Source of the DNA: Variovorax terrae
GTDB taxonomy: Bacteria > Pseudomonadota > Gammaproteobacteria > Burkholderiales > Burkholderiaceae_C
Assembly: GCF_022809125.1 (NCBI RefSeq)
Contig: NZ_JALGBI010000001.1
Coordinates: forward strand, 372,001 to 436,000
Reading direction: 5' to 3'
DNA: 64,000 nt
This document shows positions 44,030-53,464 of this stretch, one piece after another. Position numbers and translations under genes: made by a program. Below the pieces are notes generated by a model that did not search any database, was not told the origin of the DNA, and was given only the letters and a program-made list of their open reading frames with translations. Position 1 is the first letter of the stretch; each line of letters opens with the position of its first letter.

Positions 44030-44905
44030 ATGAAACGCATCCTCTTGTTCGTACTGACCAACGTCGCCGTCGTGGCGGTGCTGGGCATCGTGGCCAGCCT
44101 GCTGGGCGTCAACCGCTACCTCACGGCCAACGGGCTGAACCTCGGCGCGCTGCTCGGCTTCGCGCTCATCATGGGCTTTGGCGGCGCCATCATCTCGCTG
44201 CTGATCAGCAAGCCGGTGGCCAAGTGGAGCGCCGGCGTGCGCGTGATCAACCAGCCGCAGACGGCCGACGAGGCCTGGATCGTCGAGACCGTGCGCCGCC
44301 TGGCCGACAAGGCCGGCATCGGCATGCCCGAGGTCGGCATCTTCGAAGGCGACCCCAACGCCTTCGCCACCGGCGCCTTCAAGAACTCGGCGCTGGTCGC
44401 CGTGTCCACCGGCCTGCTGCAGGGCATGACGCGCGAGGAGGTCGAGGCCGTGATCGGCCACGAGGTGGCCCACATCGCCAACGGCGACATGGTCACCATG
44501 ACCTTGATCCAGGGCGTGATGAACACCTTCGTGGTGTTCCTGAGCCGCGTGATCGGCTACGCGGTGGACAGCTTCCTGCGCCGCAACGACGATCGCTCCT
44601 CGGGCCCCGGCATCGGCTACATGGTGACCACCCTGGTGCTGGACATCGTGCTCGGCTTCGCCGCGGCCATCGTGGTGGCCTGGTTCTCGCGCCAGCGCGA
44701 GTTCCGCGCCGACGCCGGCTCGGCCCAGCTGCTGGGCCGCAGGCAGCCCATGATCAACGCGCTGGCCCGCCTGGGCGGCATGCACCCGGGCGAGCTGCCC
44801 AAGAGCGTCTCGGCCATGGGCATCGCGGGCGGCATCGGCAAGCTGTTCTCCACCCACCCGCCGATCGAGCAGCGCATCGCCGCGCTGCAGAACGCGCAGG
44901 GCTGA
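44030..44905 (+). CDS. htpX: Membrane zinc metalloprotease HtpX
   Basis: 291 residues of M48 family. Two N-terminal TM helices (about 4-25 and 36-58) precede the zinc motif [11 protein letters not shown] (HExxH about 144-148). Two further hydrophobic segments follow, then the third ligand region [14 protein letters not shown]. The C-terminus is [14 protein letters not shown]. It degrades damaged inner-membrane proteins together with FtsH. Ribosome site TGGAGA. Confidence 0.94.
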   Translation: MKRILLFVLTNVAVVAVLGIVASLLGVNRYLTANGLNLGALLGFALIMGFGGAIISLLISKPVAKWSAGVRVINQPQTADEAWIVETVRRLADKAGIGMPEVGIFEGDPNAFATGAFKNSALVAVSTGLLQGMTREEVEAVIGHEVAHIANGDMVTMTLIQGVMNTFVVFLSRVIGYAVDSFLRRNDDRSSGPGIGYMVTTLVLDIVLGFAAAIVVAWFSRQREFRADAGSAQLLGRRQPMINALARLGGMHPGELPKSVSAMGIAGGIGKLFSTHPPIEQRIAALQNAQG

Positions 44906-45008
44906 GCGACACAATTTGCCCACAGGCTTTACGGCCGCTTCACCGAAGCGCGTCAACACGGCGGCCGGCGGGCCGTTGTGCAGGCATGAACCCTCCAAGG
45001 AGATCCTC

Positions 45009-45383
45009 ATGCCTGTGCTGACCCCGATTCTTCGCCGCTGCGGCGGCCTCTTGCCCGTGGCGGCGGTGGCCGCGGGCAGCCTCTGGCTCTCGGGCTGCGT
45101 GGTGGCGCCCGTGGCGCCGGCGCCCATGGTCGGTGAAGCCGGCCCGGTGGTGGAGGCGCCGATGGCGCCGCCCATGCCGATCCAGGAAACCGTCACGGTG
45201 GCCCCGGCGGTGGGCTACGTCTGGATCAACGGCTTCTGGCAATGGGGCGGCGGGCGCTACGCCTGGCGTCCGGGCTACTGGGCCGTGCCGCCGCGTCCGG
45301 GCTATGCCTGGACACCGCACCGCTGGGTGCAGGGGCCGGGCGGCAACTGGCGCTTCCACGGCGGCCACTGGGCGCCGCGCTGA
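45009..45383 (+). CDS. YXWGXW-repeat lipoprotein
   Basis: 124 residues with a signal peptide ending in the lipobox LWLSGC (Cys about 30). A Pro/Ala-rich spacer is followed by Trp/Tyr-rich repeats (YVWINGFWQWGGGRYAWRPG, RWVQGPGGNWRFHGGHW). AAGGAGA precedes ATG 45009. Family function is unknown; envelope localisation is clear. Confidence 0.88.
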   Translation: MPVLTPILRRCGGLLPVAAVAAGSLWLSGCVVAPVAPAPMVGEAGPVVEAPMAPPMPIQETVTVAPAVGYVWINGFWQWGGGRYAWRPGYWAVPPRPGYAWTPHRWVQGPGGNWRFHGGHWAPR

Positions 45384-45392
45384 GGCCTGGGC

Positions 45393-47111
45393 TCAGGCCG
45401 CGCCCAGCGCGCTGCGCGCCACGGCTTCGGCCACCTTGATGCCGTCCACGCCGGCCGAGAGGATGCCGCCCGCATAGCCCGCGCCCTCGCCGGCAGGGTA
45501 GAGGCCGCGCAGGTTCAGGCTCTGGAAATCGTCGCCGCGCGTGATGCGCAGCGGTGACGAGGTGCGCGTCTCCACGCCGGTGAGCATGGCGTCGGGCATG
45601 TCGTAGCCGCGGATCTTGCGGCCGAACACCGGCAGCGCCTCCTGCATCGCCTCGATCGCGTAGCGCGGTAGCGCCTCGTGCAGGTTGCCGAGCTTCACCC
45701 CCGGCTTGTAGGACGGCAGCACGCTGCCCAGGGCGGTGGAGGGCCGGCCCGCGATGAAGTCGCCCACCAACTGGCCCGGCGCTTCGTAGGTGCCGCCGCC
45801 CAGCACGTAGGCGCGCGATTCGAGCTGGCGCTGCAGCACGATGCCCGCCAGCGGATGATGCGGCTGGCCGGGGGGCGGTGCCGGGTCGGCGAAGGCCTCG
45901 CCCAGCGCGGCGGCGAACGCAGCCGGGTCGCTGGGGTAGTCGGCGGGCTCGATGCCCACCACCAGGCCGGCGTTGGCATTGCGCTCGTTGCGCGAGTACT
46001 GGCTCATGCCGTTGGTCACCACGCGGCCGGGCTCCGAGGTGGCGGCCACCACCGTGCCGCCCGGGCACATGCAGAAGCTGTAGACCGAACGGCCGTTGCC
46101 GGCGTGGTGCACCAGCTTGTAGTCGGCCGCGCCCAGCAGCGGATGGCCCGCATGCCGGCCCCAGCGCGCGCGGTCGATCACGCCCTGCGGGTGCTCGATG
46201 CGAAAGCCGATCGAGAACGGCTTGGCTTCGAGGTAGACGCCGCGCCGGTGCAGCATGGCGAAGGTGTCGCGCGAGCTGTGGCCCAGCGCCATCACCACAT
46301 GGTCGGCGCGCAGCTCCTGCGTGGCGCCCGTGGCCTGGTTCAGCACCGTGAGGCCGCGCAGCTGCCGGCCCGCGGGGCCGTCGTCGATCTGCACGTCGGT
46401 CACGCGCTGGCCGAAGCGGATCTCGCCGCCCAGGGCGATGATCTGCTCGCGCATGTGTTCCACCACCTTCACCAGCTTGAAGGTGCCGATGTGCGGATGC
46501 GCGACGTACAGGATCTCGGGCGGCGCGCCGGCCTTCACGAACTCCTGCATCACCTTGCGGCCGAGAAAGCGCGGGTCCTTGATCTGGCTGTAGAGCTTGC
46601 CGTCCGAGAAGGTGCCGGCGCCGCCCTCGCCGAACTGCACGTTGCTCTCGGGGTCGAGCACGTTCTTGCGCCACAGGCCCCAGGTGTCCTGGGTGCGCTG
46701 GCGCACCGCCTTGCCGCGCTCCAGCACGATGGGCCGAAAGCCCATTTGCGCCAGCAGCAGTGCCGCGAAGATGCCGCAGGGGCCGAAGCCCACCACCACC
46801 GGGCGCGGCGCCAGGCCGGCCGGCGCCTGCACCGGGGCGCGCCACGCCATGTCGGGGGTGGCGCCGATGTGAGGGTGGTCCTTGAACTGCGCCAGCAGCG
46901 TATCGTGCCGCGAGGCGTCGGCCAGCACGAGATCGACGATGTAGACCGCCATCAACTCGGCCTTGCGCGCATCGAAGCTGCGCTTGAACACCTCCAGGCG
47001 TGCGATCCCGGCAGGGGGCAGGCCCAGCAGGCGGGCGGCAGCCGCACGCAGTGCGGCCTCGGGGGATTCCGCCTCGGTGAGCGGGAGCTTGAGTTCTGAA
47101 ATTCGGATCAT
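45393..47111 (-). CDS. FAD-dependent oxidoreductase, COG2509 type
   Basis: 572 residues: an N-terminal alpha/beta region of about 90 residues, the FAD-binding motif VVVGFGPCGIFAALLLAQMG, FGEGGAGTFSDGKLYSQIKD, YSFCMCPGGTVVAATSE and a C-terminal GLYPAGEGAGYAGGILSAGV. It is an uncharacterised flavoprotein family conserved in bacteria and plants; reaction unknown. Convergent with the lipoprotein gene, with 9 bases between stops. Confidence 0.9.
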   Translation of the reverse strand: MIRISELKLPLTEAESPEAALRAAAARLLGLPPAGIARLEVFKRSFDARKAELMAVYIVDLVLADASRHDTLLAQFKDHPHIGATPDMAWRAPVQAPAGLAPRPVVVGFGPCGIFAALLLAQMGFRPIVLERGKAVRQRTQDTWGLWRKNVLDPESNVQFGEGGAGTFSDGKLYSQIKDPRFLGRKVMQEFVKAGAPPEILYVAHPHIGTFKLVKVVEHMREQIIALGGEIRFGQRVTDVQIDDGPAGRQLRGLTVLNQATGATQELRADHVVMALGHSSRDTFAMLHRRGVYLEAKPFSIGFRIEHPQGVIDRARWGRHAGHPLLGAADYKLVHHAGNGRSVYSFCMCPGGTVVAATSEPGRVVTNGMSQYSRNERNANAGLVVGIEPADYPSDPAAFAAALGEAFADPAPPPGQPHHPLAGIVLQRQLESRAYVLGGGTYEAPGQLVGDFIAGRPSTALGSVLPSYKPGVKLGNLHEALPRYAIEAMQEALPVFGRKIRGYDMPDAMLTGVETRTSSPLRITRGDDFQSLNLRGLYPAGEGAGYAGGILSAGVDGIKVAEAVARSALGAA

Positions 47112-47112
47112 C

Positions 47113-47147
47113 GTGGGGCTGCAGGCTTGTGGCTATCAAGCAGGAGC
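47113..47147 (+). repeat. Partial dispersed element, copy K
   Basis: GTGGGGCTGCAGGC, TTGTGGCTATCAAGCAGGAGC is similar to the right half of copy E (GTGGGG, TTTGCTATTAAA, AGGAGC). The GTCC core is missing. Between the flavoprotein and cysteine synthase genes. Confidence 0.4.
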
Positions 47148-47170
47148 CGCCAATGATACGGCCGGCCGCT

Positions 47171-48088
47171 TCAAGCCGGGAGAAAGCCTTCGATCGACAG
47201 GTAGCGTTCGCCGGTGTCGTAGTTGAAACCCAGCACGCGCGCGCCGGCGCCCAGCTCCGGCAGCTTCTGCGCAATGGCGGCCAGCGTGGCGCCCGAGGAG
47301 ATGCCGACCAGGATGCCTTCCTCGCGCGCGCAGCGGCGCGCCATCTCGCGGGCCGGTTCGGCATCGACCTGGATCACGCCGTCGAGCAGGCTCACGTCCA
47401 GGTTCTTCGGGATGAAGCCGGCGCCGATGCCCTGGATCGGGTGCGGCGAGGGTTGCCCGCCCGAAATCACGGGCGAAGCGGTGGGCTCCACCGCGAACAC
47501 CTTGAGCTTTGGCCACTTGGCCTTGAGCACGCGGGCGCAGCCGGTGATGTGGCCGCCCGTGCCCACGCCGGTGACGAGCGCGTCCAGGCCTTCGGGGAAG
47601 TCGGCCAGGATCTCCTGCGCCGTGGTGCGCATGTGCACGTCGATGTTGGCCGGGTTCTCGAACTGCTGCGGCATCCAGGCGCCGGGCGTGGCGGCCACCA
47701 GCTCCTGGGCGCGGGCGATCGAGCCCTTCATGCCTTTCTCGCGCGGCGTCAGGTCGAACGTGGCGCCATAGGCCAGCATCAGGCGGCGGCGCTCCACCGA
47801 CATGCTGTCGGGCATCACCAGCACCAGCTTGTAGCCCTTGACCGCGGCCACCATGGCCAGGCCGATGCCGGTGTTGCCTGAGGTCGGCTCGATGATGGTG
47901 CCGCCGGGTTTCAGCGCGCCGGAGGCCTCGGCGTCTTCCACCATCGCCAGCGCGATGCGGTCCTTGATCGAGCCGCCGGGATTGGCGCGCTCGGACTTGA
48001 CCCAGACGTTCGCGCCGCCGCCGAACAGGCGGTGGAGGCGGATGTGCGGCGTGGCGCCGATGGTCTGCAGGATGTTGTCGGCTTTCAT
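47171..48088 (-). CDS. cysK: Cysteine synthase (O-acetylserine sulfhydrylase) A
   Basis: 305 residues: PLP Lys in NPGGSIKDR (Lys about 42), [10 protein letters not shown] loop, [10 protein letters not shown] phosphate loop, and [12 protein letters not shown] near the C-terminal active-site lid. It makes cysteine from O-acetylserine and sulfide. ATG 48088 follows AAGGAG; longer readings run into the rnpB promoter. Divergent from rnpB with 64 bases between them. Confidence 0.92.
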   Translation of the reverse strand: MKADNILQTIGATPHIRLHRLFGGGANVWVKSERANPGGSIKDRIALAMVEDAEASGALKPGGTIIEPTSGNTGIGLAMVAAVKGYKLVLVMPDSMSVERRRLMLAYGATFDLTPREKGMKGSIARAQELVAATPGAWMPQQFENPANIDVHMRTTAQEILADFPEGLDALVTGVGTGGHITGCARVLKAKWPKLKVFAVEPTASPVISGGQPSPHPIQGIGAGFIPKNLDVSLLDGVIQVDAEPAREMARRCAREEGILVGISSGATLAAIAQKLPELGAGARVLGFNYDTGERYLSIEGFLPA

Positions 48089-48138
48089 GGTTGCTGGCTC
48101 CTTGGTTGGCGGTGCGGACGGCCATTGTGGCGTACTGC

Positions 48139-48144
48139 GATAAT
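48139..48144 (+). promoter_or_regulatory. rnpB -10 box
   Basis: GATAAT ends 8 bases before the homology-defined 5' end of RNase P RNA (48153). No convincing -35 at the usual spacing; the stretch upstream is GC-rich. Confidence 0.6.
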
Positions 48145-48152
48145 CGCCGCGT

Positions 48153-48467
48153 GAAGCCCGCCAGACCGCCGCTGGTGCAATCGTGGAAACACGGCACTGG
48201 AGGAACGTCCGGACTGCACAGGGCAGCGTAGCAGGTAACACCTGTCCACCGTGAGGTGAGGATCAGAGCAACAGAGACGAGCCGCTTCAGTGCGGGTGAA
48301 ACGGGCAATCTCTACGCGCAGCAATACCAAGTAGGCCAGCGTTGATGTGGCTCCGCAGAGCTGGCGGGTAGGTAGCATCGAGCCGCCGGGGCGACCCGCG
48401 GCCCAGAGTAATGGCGGTCACGTCGGGGGCAACCCCGACGCACAGAATCCGGCTTACGGCGGACTTC
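48153..48467 (+). ncRNA. rnpB: RNase P catalytic RNA, bacterial type A
   Basis: About 315 bases. The 5' end GAAGCCCGCCAGACCGCCGC and the 3' end GGCGGACTTCAC pair as helix P1. Universally conserved blocks are present in order: GGAGGAACGTCCGGACT (CR I), GATCAGAGCAACAGAGACG, CGGGTGAAACGGGCAATCTC (CR II/III), AGAGTAATGGCGG and ACAGAATCCGGCTTA (CR V). Frames read across this region are not genes. The RNA cleaves tRNA precursors with the RnpA protein. A T-run (CTTTTTC) follows the 3' end. Confidence 0.97.
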
Positions 48468-48518
48468 ACACTTTTTCTTCAGGCCGCCACGGCCAGGGCC
48501 TGCCGCCAAAGCAGGCCG

Positions 48519-49277
48519 TCAGAACCGCTCGTGCGCCGCGAGGTAGCGCCATTGGCCCGCGGGCAGGCTGGCCAGGGGCACGCGCCCGATGCGGATGCGC
48601 TTCATGCCTGTGACCTGCAGCCCGGCTTCGCCGCAGAGCCAGGCGATCTGGCCCGGCGTGTGGCCCTTGGCGGCAAAGCGCAGCCGGGTGCCGGCCGCGG
48701 TCTGCTGGTTGAGGCTGACCCGGGGCGCCGGCGCGCCCCGGCCGCCGGCGGGGGCGTGGTTGAGCCGGGCCAGCGTCTCGGGCGTGACCGGGCCGGCCAC
48801 TTCCACGATGATCTCGTGCTCCACCAGCGCCGCATCCTCGGTGAGCTTGCGCGCCACGCGCCATTCCTGGGTGAACACCACGAGGCCGCTGGCCCCGGTC
48901 TCCAGCGGCGTCACGCATTGCAGTTGCATGAAATGCCGCTTGAGCGGGCGGATGCCCGAGCGGTCCTGCGGCTGCGCGTGGCTGGCCGCCATGAGCAGCT
49001 GGCCGGCCGGGCGCGGGCCGTCGGCCGCGTCGAAGCCCGGCGGCTTGTGCAGCAGCAGCGTCACCGGCTCCAGCGGCGCGAGGCGGGCCTGCGGGTCGAT
49101 CTCGATGCGCTGGTCCAGCACGCGGAACTGCGGTGTCTCGACCACCTCGCCGTCGACGCGGACCCAGCCGCCCTCGATGTACTGCTCGGCCTGGCTGCGC
49201 GAGCAGGGCACGAGCTCGGCCACGCGCTTGGCGAGCCGGGTGCCGGCCTCCGCCGGCGGGCGGGCGGGAGCCGTCAT
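48519..49277 (-). CDS. rRNA pseudouridine synthase of the RsuA/RluB/RluF family
   Basis: 252 residues. An N-terminal S4 RNA-binding domain (AKRVAELVPCSRSQAEQYIE) is followed by the RsuA-family catalytic domain. The catalytic Asp region is diverged: LQCVTPLETGASGLVVFT aligns with the usual GRLDxxxxGLLLLT, with Glu in place of the expected Asp and Thr for Arg. This may mean an RNA-binding paralogue or an unusual catalytic variant. ATG 49277 overlaps the stop of the upstream fusion gene (ATGA). Confidence 0.85.
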   Translation of the reverse strand: MTAPARPPAEAGTRLAKRVAELVPCSRSQAEQYIEGGWVRVDGEVVETPQFRVLDQRIEIDPQARLAPLEPVTLLLHKPPGFDAADGPRPAGQLLMAASHAQPQDRSGIRPLKRHFMQLQCVTPLETGASGLVVFTQEWRVARKLTEDAALVEHEIIVEVAGPVTPETLARLNHAPAGGRGAPAPRVSLNQQTAAGTRLRFAAKGHTPGQIAWLCGEAGLQVTGMKRIRIGRVPLASLPAGQWRYLAAHERF

Positions 49278-50908
49278 GGGGTGCCTTGCAGGGACTGGAT
49301 GCGCTCCACGTGCGCCAGCAGCGAGCGCGCCGCCACCGGCCACATGCGCGGCGGCACGTCGTCGTAGGCCAGTTCGACCCACTCGTCGAGCGTGCCGCCG
49401 GGGCGGGCCTGCATCGCGGCGATGATCTTTGCCTCGCGCTTCAGGCGGTGCGCCTTGAGGTGGGCGATGGCCTGGCGGGCGTGGCCCAGCACATGGCCGT
49501 GCGCCGGCAGGATGAAGCCGATGCCGTGCTCGCCGCAGGCGGCGCTCAGGGTGTCCAGCGATTCGAGGTAGGCCGTCATGTCGCCGTCGGGCGGATCGAC
49601 CACGGTGGTGCTGCCGTTGAGGATGTGGTCGCCCGAGAACAGCAGGCCGTCTTCGAGCAGCACCAGGCACAGGTGGTTGGCGGCATGCCCGGGCGTGAAA
49701 ATCACCTTCAAAGTGTGCGGGAGTCCTTGTCCCTGCGTCACCAGGTGCTCCTGATTTTGTAGCACCCGGTCGGGCACGAAATGGCTGGCGCTGCGCGCGG
49801 TGGGCGCCGACGGCAGGCCGAGGATGGGCGGCTTGCCGGCGCACAGGGCCTGCAGCGGCCGGGCGCCGGGCGAGTGGTCGGGGTGCGAATGGGTGCAGAC
49901 GATCAGGCGGATGTCGCCCTTGACCGCGCGCCATAGGCGCTCCAGGTGCGCGGCGTCGTCCGGCCCCGGGTCGATGGCGATGTAGCCGCTGGCCGGGTCC
50001 CCCACCAGGTAGCTGTTGGTGCCCGGGCCGGTCATCACGCCGGGGTTGGGGGCCGTGAGGCGCTGCACGTTCTTCAGCAGCGCCACCGGCTGCTCGGTCT
50101 GCCAGTCCAGGTGGTGCACGATCTGGCCGTCGGGGCTGACCAGCTCCAGCTCGCCGTAGGGCATCTCGTGCTCCATGTAGCGCGCCTCGCGGCCGGCCAG
50201 GAAACCGGCGCGCGGGCAACTGGTCCACAGCGGCTGCTCGCTGGCGCAGGCCGCCAGCACCTCATCGACGCTCTGGAAAGCCTGCAGCCGCTCCAGCGTG
50301 CGGATGGTCGGGAAGATGATGAAGAACTGCCCGGCCCGGTGCCGCGCCAGCGCGTCGACCGGGCGCACCCAGACCGGCTCGAACTGCTCGGCCTCGTCGG
50401 CCACCGGCTGCTGGCCTTCGGGCATGCGGGCCACGAGGAAGGGCACGTCGAAGCGGCGCGGCAGGTCGCGGTCGGTGATCCAGTGGGCCAGCACGAAGAC
50501 CTGGTCGGCAGCCAGCGTCAGGCCGCGCGCCTGACACTGTGCGGCGAACGGCGCCTTGCGGTCGAGCGCGGCGATGTCGGCGGCGTTGGCCGGCCGGCCG
50601 TCGGCATGGCGGGCCAGCAGGATGCCGAGTTCCTCGAAGCTCTCGCGGATCGCGGCGATGGCCTGGGTCAGGTGCAGCTCGCTCTGCGTCGGGCGCCGCG
50701 CCGCGATGGCGTGCGCCGCGCTGTCGGCCGCGTCGACGCCGCCGCCGGGAAACACATAGGCGCCGGGTGCGAAGCTGGCCGTCATCGAGCGGCGCGTCAT
50801 CAGCACCTCGATGCCCTGCGGCGTGTCGCGCAGCAGCAGCACGGTGGCGGCGGGTCGGGTGGGCACGGGCTCGCGCTGGGAGTGCAGGAGTTGGGAAGGG
50901 CGGACCAT
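49274..50908 (-). CDS. Nudix hydrolase/metallo-beta-lactamase (LACTB2-like) fusion protein
   Basis: 544 residues. The N-terminal half is Nudix-like ([31 protein letters not shown] and [13 protein letters not shown]; the Nudix box carries an insertion). The C-terminal half is an MBL fold with [21 protein letters not shown] and [12 protein letters not shown], then an LACTB2-type helical tail. A predicted coenzyme A or nucleotide-sugar Nudix activity and a ribonuclease-like MBL are family possibilities only. A repeat element (49697-49765) encodes residues about 382-404 in the strand before the TPGH motif, giving [12 protein letters not shown]. The start ATG follows a CATAAT box by 5 bases. Confidence 0.87.
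   Translation of the reverse strand: MVRPSQLLHSQREPVPTRPAATVLLLRDTPQGIEVLMTRRSMTASFAPGAYVFPGGGVDAADSAAHAIAARRPTQSELHLTQAIAAIRESFEELGILLARHADGRPANAADIAALDRKAPFAAQCQARGLTLAADQVFVLAHWITDRDLPRRFDVPFLVARMPEGQQPVADEAEQFEPVWVRPVDALARHRAGQFFIIFPTIRTLERLQAFQSVDEVLAACASEQPLWTSCPRAGFLAGREARYMEHEMPYGELELVSPDGQIVHHLDWQTEQPVALLKNVQRLTAPNPGVMTGPGTNSYLVGDPASGYIAIDPGPDDAAHLERLWRAVKGDIRLIVCTHSHPDHSPGARPLQALCAGKPPILGLPSAPTARSASHFVPDRVLQNQEHLVTQGQGLPHTLKVIFTPGHAANHLCLVLLEDGLLFSGDHILNGSTTVVDPPDGDMTAYLESLDTLSAACGEHGIGFILPAHGHVLGHARQAIAHLKAHRLKREAKIIAAMQARPGGTLDEWVELAYDDVPPRMWPVAARSLLAHVERIQSLQGTP
49697..49765 (+). repeat. Dispersed GTCC/GCTAT element, copy I, inside the Nudix/MBL gene
   Basis: GAAAATCACCTTCAAAGTGT, GCGGGAGTCCTTG, TCCCTGCGTCACCAG and the inverted repeat GTGCT-N10-AGCAC. 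The most diverged of the genic copies, but in the same frame and orientation relative to its host gene as copies G and H. Confidence 0.6.
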
Positions 50909-50913
50909 GCTGC

Positions 50914-50919
50914 ATTATG
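50914..50919 (-). promoter_or_regulatory. CATAAT -10-like box 5 bases before the fusion gene ATG
   Basis: On the minus strand CATAAT-GCAGC-ATG. Divergent from the dapF promoter, with 41 bases between the two -10 boxes. Confidence 0.4.
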
Positions 50920-50960
50920 GTCAGCCCGCGCCGGGCCCGCGGGTCGCGCGGGGGACGGGG

Positions 50961-50966
50961 GATAAT
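50961..50966 (+). promoter_or_regulatory. GATAAT -10-like box 7 bases before dapF ATG
   Basis: GATAAT-CCCGTCC-ATG with no Shine-Dalgarno. Predicts a leaderless dapF-DUF484-xerC message. Confidence 0.5.
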
Positions 50967-50973
50967 CCCGTCC

Positions 50974-51849
50974 ATGCGAATCCGCTTCACCAAAATGCAG
51001 GGCGCGGGCAACGACTTCGTGGTGCTCGACGAGACGCGCGCTCGCCTGGGTCTGAGCCCGGCCCAGTACCGCTTCCTGGCCGACCGGCACTTCGGCGTGG
51101 GCGCGGACCAGATCCTGACCGTGCGCCCCGCGCCCAGCGCGGACGTCGATTTCGAATACGTGATCCACAACGCCGACGGCGGCGAGGTCGAGCAGTGCGG
51201 CAATGGCGCGCGCTGCTTCGTGCGCTTCGTGCGCGAGCAGGGCCTGACCGCCAAGGAGGCGGTGAGGGTGCAGACCCTCAGCGGCGTGATCGAGCCGCGC
51301 ATGGATGCCGACGGCCGCGTCACGGTGGACATGGGCGCGCCCATCTTCGAGTTGGCGCGCGTGCCCTTCGATGCGGCCGGCCTCACGCCCGAGGCCGCCG
51401 GTTCATGGCAGAAATGGCCGCTGGTCCTTGACGCACGGACCAACCCTGCTATCGTTTCCGTAGCAGTCCTGTCGATGGGCAACCCGCATGCGGTGCAGCT
51501 CGTGGACGACGTGGACAGCGCGCCGGTGGCGGCGCAGGGCCCGCTGATCGAGCGGCACCCGGCTTTTCCGAAGCGCGTCAACGCGGGCTTCATGCAGGTG
51601 TTGAGCCGCAGCCACATCCGGCTGCGCGTGTACGAGCGCGGCGCCGGCGAGACGCTGGCCTGCGGCACCGGCGCCTGCGCCGCGGTGGTGGCCGGCATCC
51701 GCCTCGGGCTGCTGGACGCGCGCGTCGACGTGGACACGCGCGGCGGGCGGCTGACCATCGAGTGGGCCGGCGGCGACAGCCCGGTGCGCATGACCGGCCC
51801 GGCCGTGACGGTTTTTGCAGGTGACATCGACATCCCCGACAACCCATGA
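50974..51849 (+). CDS. dapF: Diaminopimelate epimerase
   Basis: 291 residues with both catalytic cysteines: [16 protein letters not shown] (Cys about 75) and [13 protein letters not shown] (Cys about 230). It interconverts LL- and meso-diaminopimelate for lysine and peptidoglycan. Residues about 147-164 ([18 protein letters not shown]) come from a repeat element (51412-51465) in the variable loop before LSMGNPHAV, making the protein longer than the E. coli enzyme (274). First gene of dapF-DUF484-xerC. Confidence 0.95.
   Translation: MRIRFTKMQGAGNDFVVLDETRARLGLSPAQYRFLADRHFGVGADQILTVRPAPSADVDFEYVIHNADGGEVEQCGNGARCFVRFVREQGLTAKEAVRVQTLSGVIEPRMDADGRVTVDMGAPIFELARVPFDAAGLTPEAAGSWQKWPLVLDARTNPAIVSVAVLSMGNPHAVQLVDDVDSAPVAAQGPLIERHPAFPKRVNAGFMQVLSRSHIRLRVYERGAGETLACGTGACAAVVAGIRLGLLDARVDVDTRGGRLTIEWAGGDSPVRMTGPAVTVFAGDIDIPDNP
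51412..51465 (+). repeat. Dispersed GTCC/GCTAT element, copy J, inside dapF
   Basis: AAATGGCCGCTGGTCCTTGA, CGCACGGACCAACC and the inverted repeat TGCTA-TCGTTTCCG-TAGCA. Same frame relative to the element as copy D. Confidence 0.7.
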
Positions 51850-52532
51850 ACATCAACGCCATGAACCCCATCACCGAAGACGACATCGCCAACTACCTGG
51901 CGAACACGCCCGACTTCTTCGAGCGCCACGCCGAGCTGCTGGCCAGCGTGCAGATGACCAGCCCGCACGGCAACCGCGCCGTGAGCCTGCAGGAGCGTCA
52001 GGCCGAGATGCTGCGCGAGAAGATCAAGGCGCTGGAGCACCGCGTGATGGACATGATCCGCCACGGCAACGAGAACATGATCATTGCCGACAAGCTGCAG
52101 CGCTGGGCGCGCAACCTGTTCCTCACGCCCGAGGCGCGCGCGCTGCCGGCCCAGATCCTGGTCGAGCTGCGCGAGCAGTTCCTGGTGCCGCAGGTGGCGA
52201 TCAAGGTCTGGGGCGTGGACAGCGCCTTTGCCGGCGAAGCCTTCGCGCAGGGCGTGAGCGACGATGCCAAGACCTTCGCCTCCTCGCTGACCATGCCGTA
52301 CTGCGGCGTGAACTCGGGGTTCGAGCCCGTCAACTGGCTTGACGACTCGGCCCTGGCCATGTCGCTGGCGCTGGTCCCGCTGCGCGCCGGCGCCATCAAC
52401 AGCCCCGGCCCCGCGTTCGGCCTGCTGGTGCTGGCCTCGCCCGATCCGCAGCGCTTTCACAGCGGCATGGGCACCGACTTCCTGGAACGCATCGCCGAGC
52501 TGGCCAGCGCCGCGCTGTCGCGGCTGCGGTAG
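51846..52532 (+). CDS. DUF484 (GAF-like) protein
   Basis: 228 residues: [20 protein letters not shown] at the N-terminus is the DUF484 hallmark, followed by a coiled coil ([19 protein letters not shown]) and a GAF-like domain. The function of the family is unknown, but it is always next to xerC or dapF. Start overlaps dapF (ATGA). A second ATG is at 51861. Confidence 0.9.
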   Translation: MNINAMNPITEDDIANYLANTPDFFERHAELLASVQMTSPHGNRAVSLQERQAEMLREKIKALEHRVMDMIRHGNENMIIADKLQRWARNLFLTPEARALPAQILVELREQFLVPQVAIKVWGVDSAFAGEAFAQGVSDDAKTFASSLTMPYCGVNSGFEPVNWLDDSALAMSLALVPLRAGAINSPGPAFGLLVLASPDPQRFHSGMGTDFLERIAELASAALSRLR

Positions 52533-52537
52533 CCTGC

Positions 52538-53461
52538 ATGGGCGCTGCCGAGGCATCTCTCGTCGAGCGCTACCTCGAGCATGTGCGCGTGGAAAAGCGC
52601 CTGGCGCAGCGCACGGTCGAACTCTATGCGCTGGACCTGCAGAAACTCAGCGGCCACGCGGCCCAGGCCGGCGTCGAGCTGTTGCAGGTGCAGAACGCCC
52701 ATATCCGCCGCTGGGTGGCGCAGATGCATGGCGGCGGCCGCAGCGGACGCGGCATCGCGCTCATCCTCTCGGGCTGGCGCGGCTTCTACACCTGGCTCGG
52801 GCGCCAGGGCCTGATCGCCAGCAACCCGGTGCAGGATGTGCGGGCCCCCAAGGCGGCCCGGCCGCTGCCCAAGGCGCTGAGCGTGGACGACTCCGTGCAG
52901 CTCGCGGGCTACCAGAACGACGACAACGATCCCTGGCTCGAGGCGCGCGATGCGGCCATGGTGGAGTTGCTCTACGGCTGCGGCCTGCGCGTGGGCGAGC
53001 TGGTGGGGCTCGACGCCGTGGCCGGCAGCGCGGCGCGCGGCTGGGTCGATCTGCAGGCCGGCGAAGCGCATGTGCTGGGCAAGGGCGGCAAGCGCCGCGC
53101 GGTGCCGGTGGGGGCCCAGGCGCTCGAGGCGCTGCAGCACTGGCTGGCGCTGCGCGGCACCCTGTCCGAACAGCCCGCGCTGTTCATCGGCCGCCACGGC
53201 ACGCGGTTGACGGCCCAGTCGATCTGGCAGCGCCTGAAGCGCCGCAGCCTGCAGGCTGGCCTCGCCACACCGGTGCACCCGCACATGCTGCGCCACTCGT
53301 TCGCGAGCCACGTGCTGCAGTCCAGCGGCGACCTGCGCGCGGTGCAGGAGCTGCTGGGCCATGCCAACATCACCACCACGCAGGTCTACACCCGGCTCGA
53401 CTTCCAGCACCTGGCGCGCGCCTACGATGCGGCGCATCCGCGCGCGCGCAAGAAGACCTAG
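52538..53461 (+). CDS. xerC: Site-specific tyrosine recombinase XerC
   Basis: 307 residues: SAM-like N-domain (YLEHVRVEKRLAQRTVELYA) and catalytic domain with Arg in YGCGLRVGELVGL, Lys in GKGGKRRAVPV, HPHMLRHSFASH (His and Arg), ELLGHANITTTQVYTRL with nucleophile Tyr. It resolves chromosome dimers at dif with XerD. Five bases after DUF484. Confidence 0.94.
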   Translation: MGAAEASLVERYLEHVRVEKRLAQRTVELYALDLQKLSGHAAQAGVELLQVQNAHIRRWVAQMHGGGRSGRGIALILSGWRGFYTWLGRQGLIASNPVQDVRAPKAARPLPKALSVDDSVQLAGYQNDDNDPWLEARDAAMVELLYGCGLRVGELVGLDAVAGSAARGWVDLQAGEAHVLGKGGKRRAVPVGAQALEALQHWLALRGTLSEQPALFIGRHGTRLTAQSIWQRLKRRSLQAGLATPVHPHMLRHSFASHVLQSSGDLRAVQELLGHANITTTQVYTRLDFQHLARAYDAAHPRARKKT

Positions 53462-53464
53462 GGC

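Noticed and set aside
48147..48470. Protein-coding reading of the region before the pseudouridine synthase
   Set aside because: It is RNase P RNA; conserved blocks and P1 pairing are clear.
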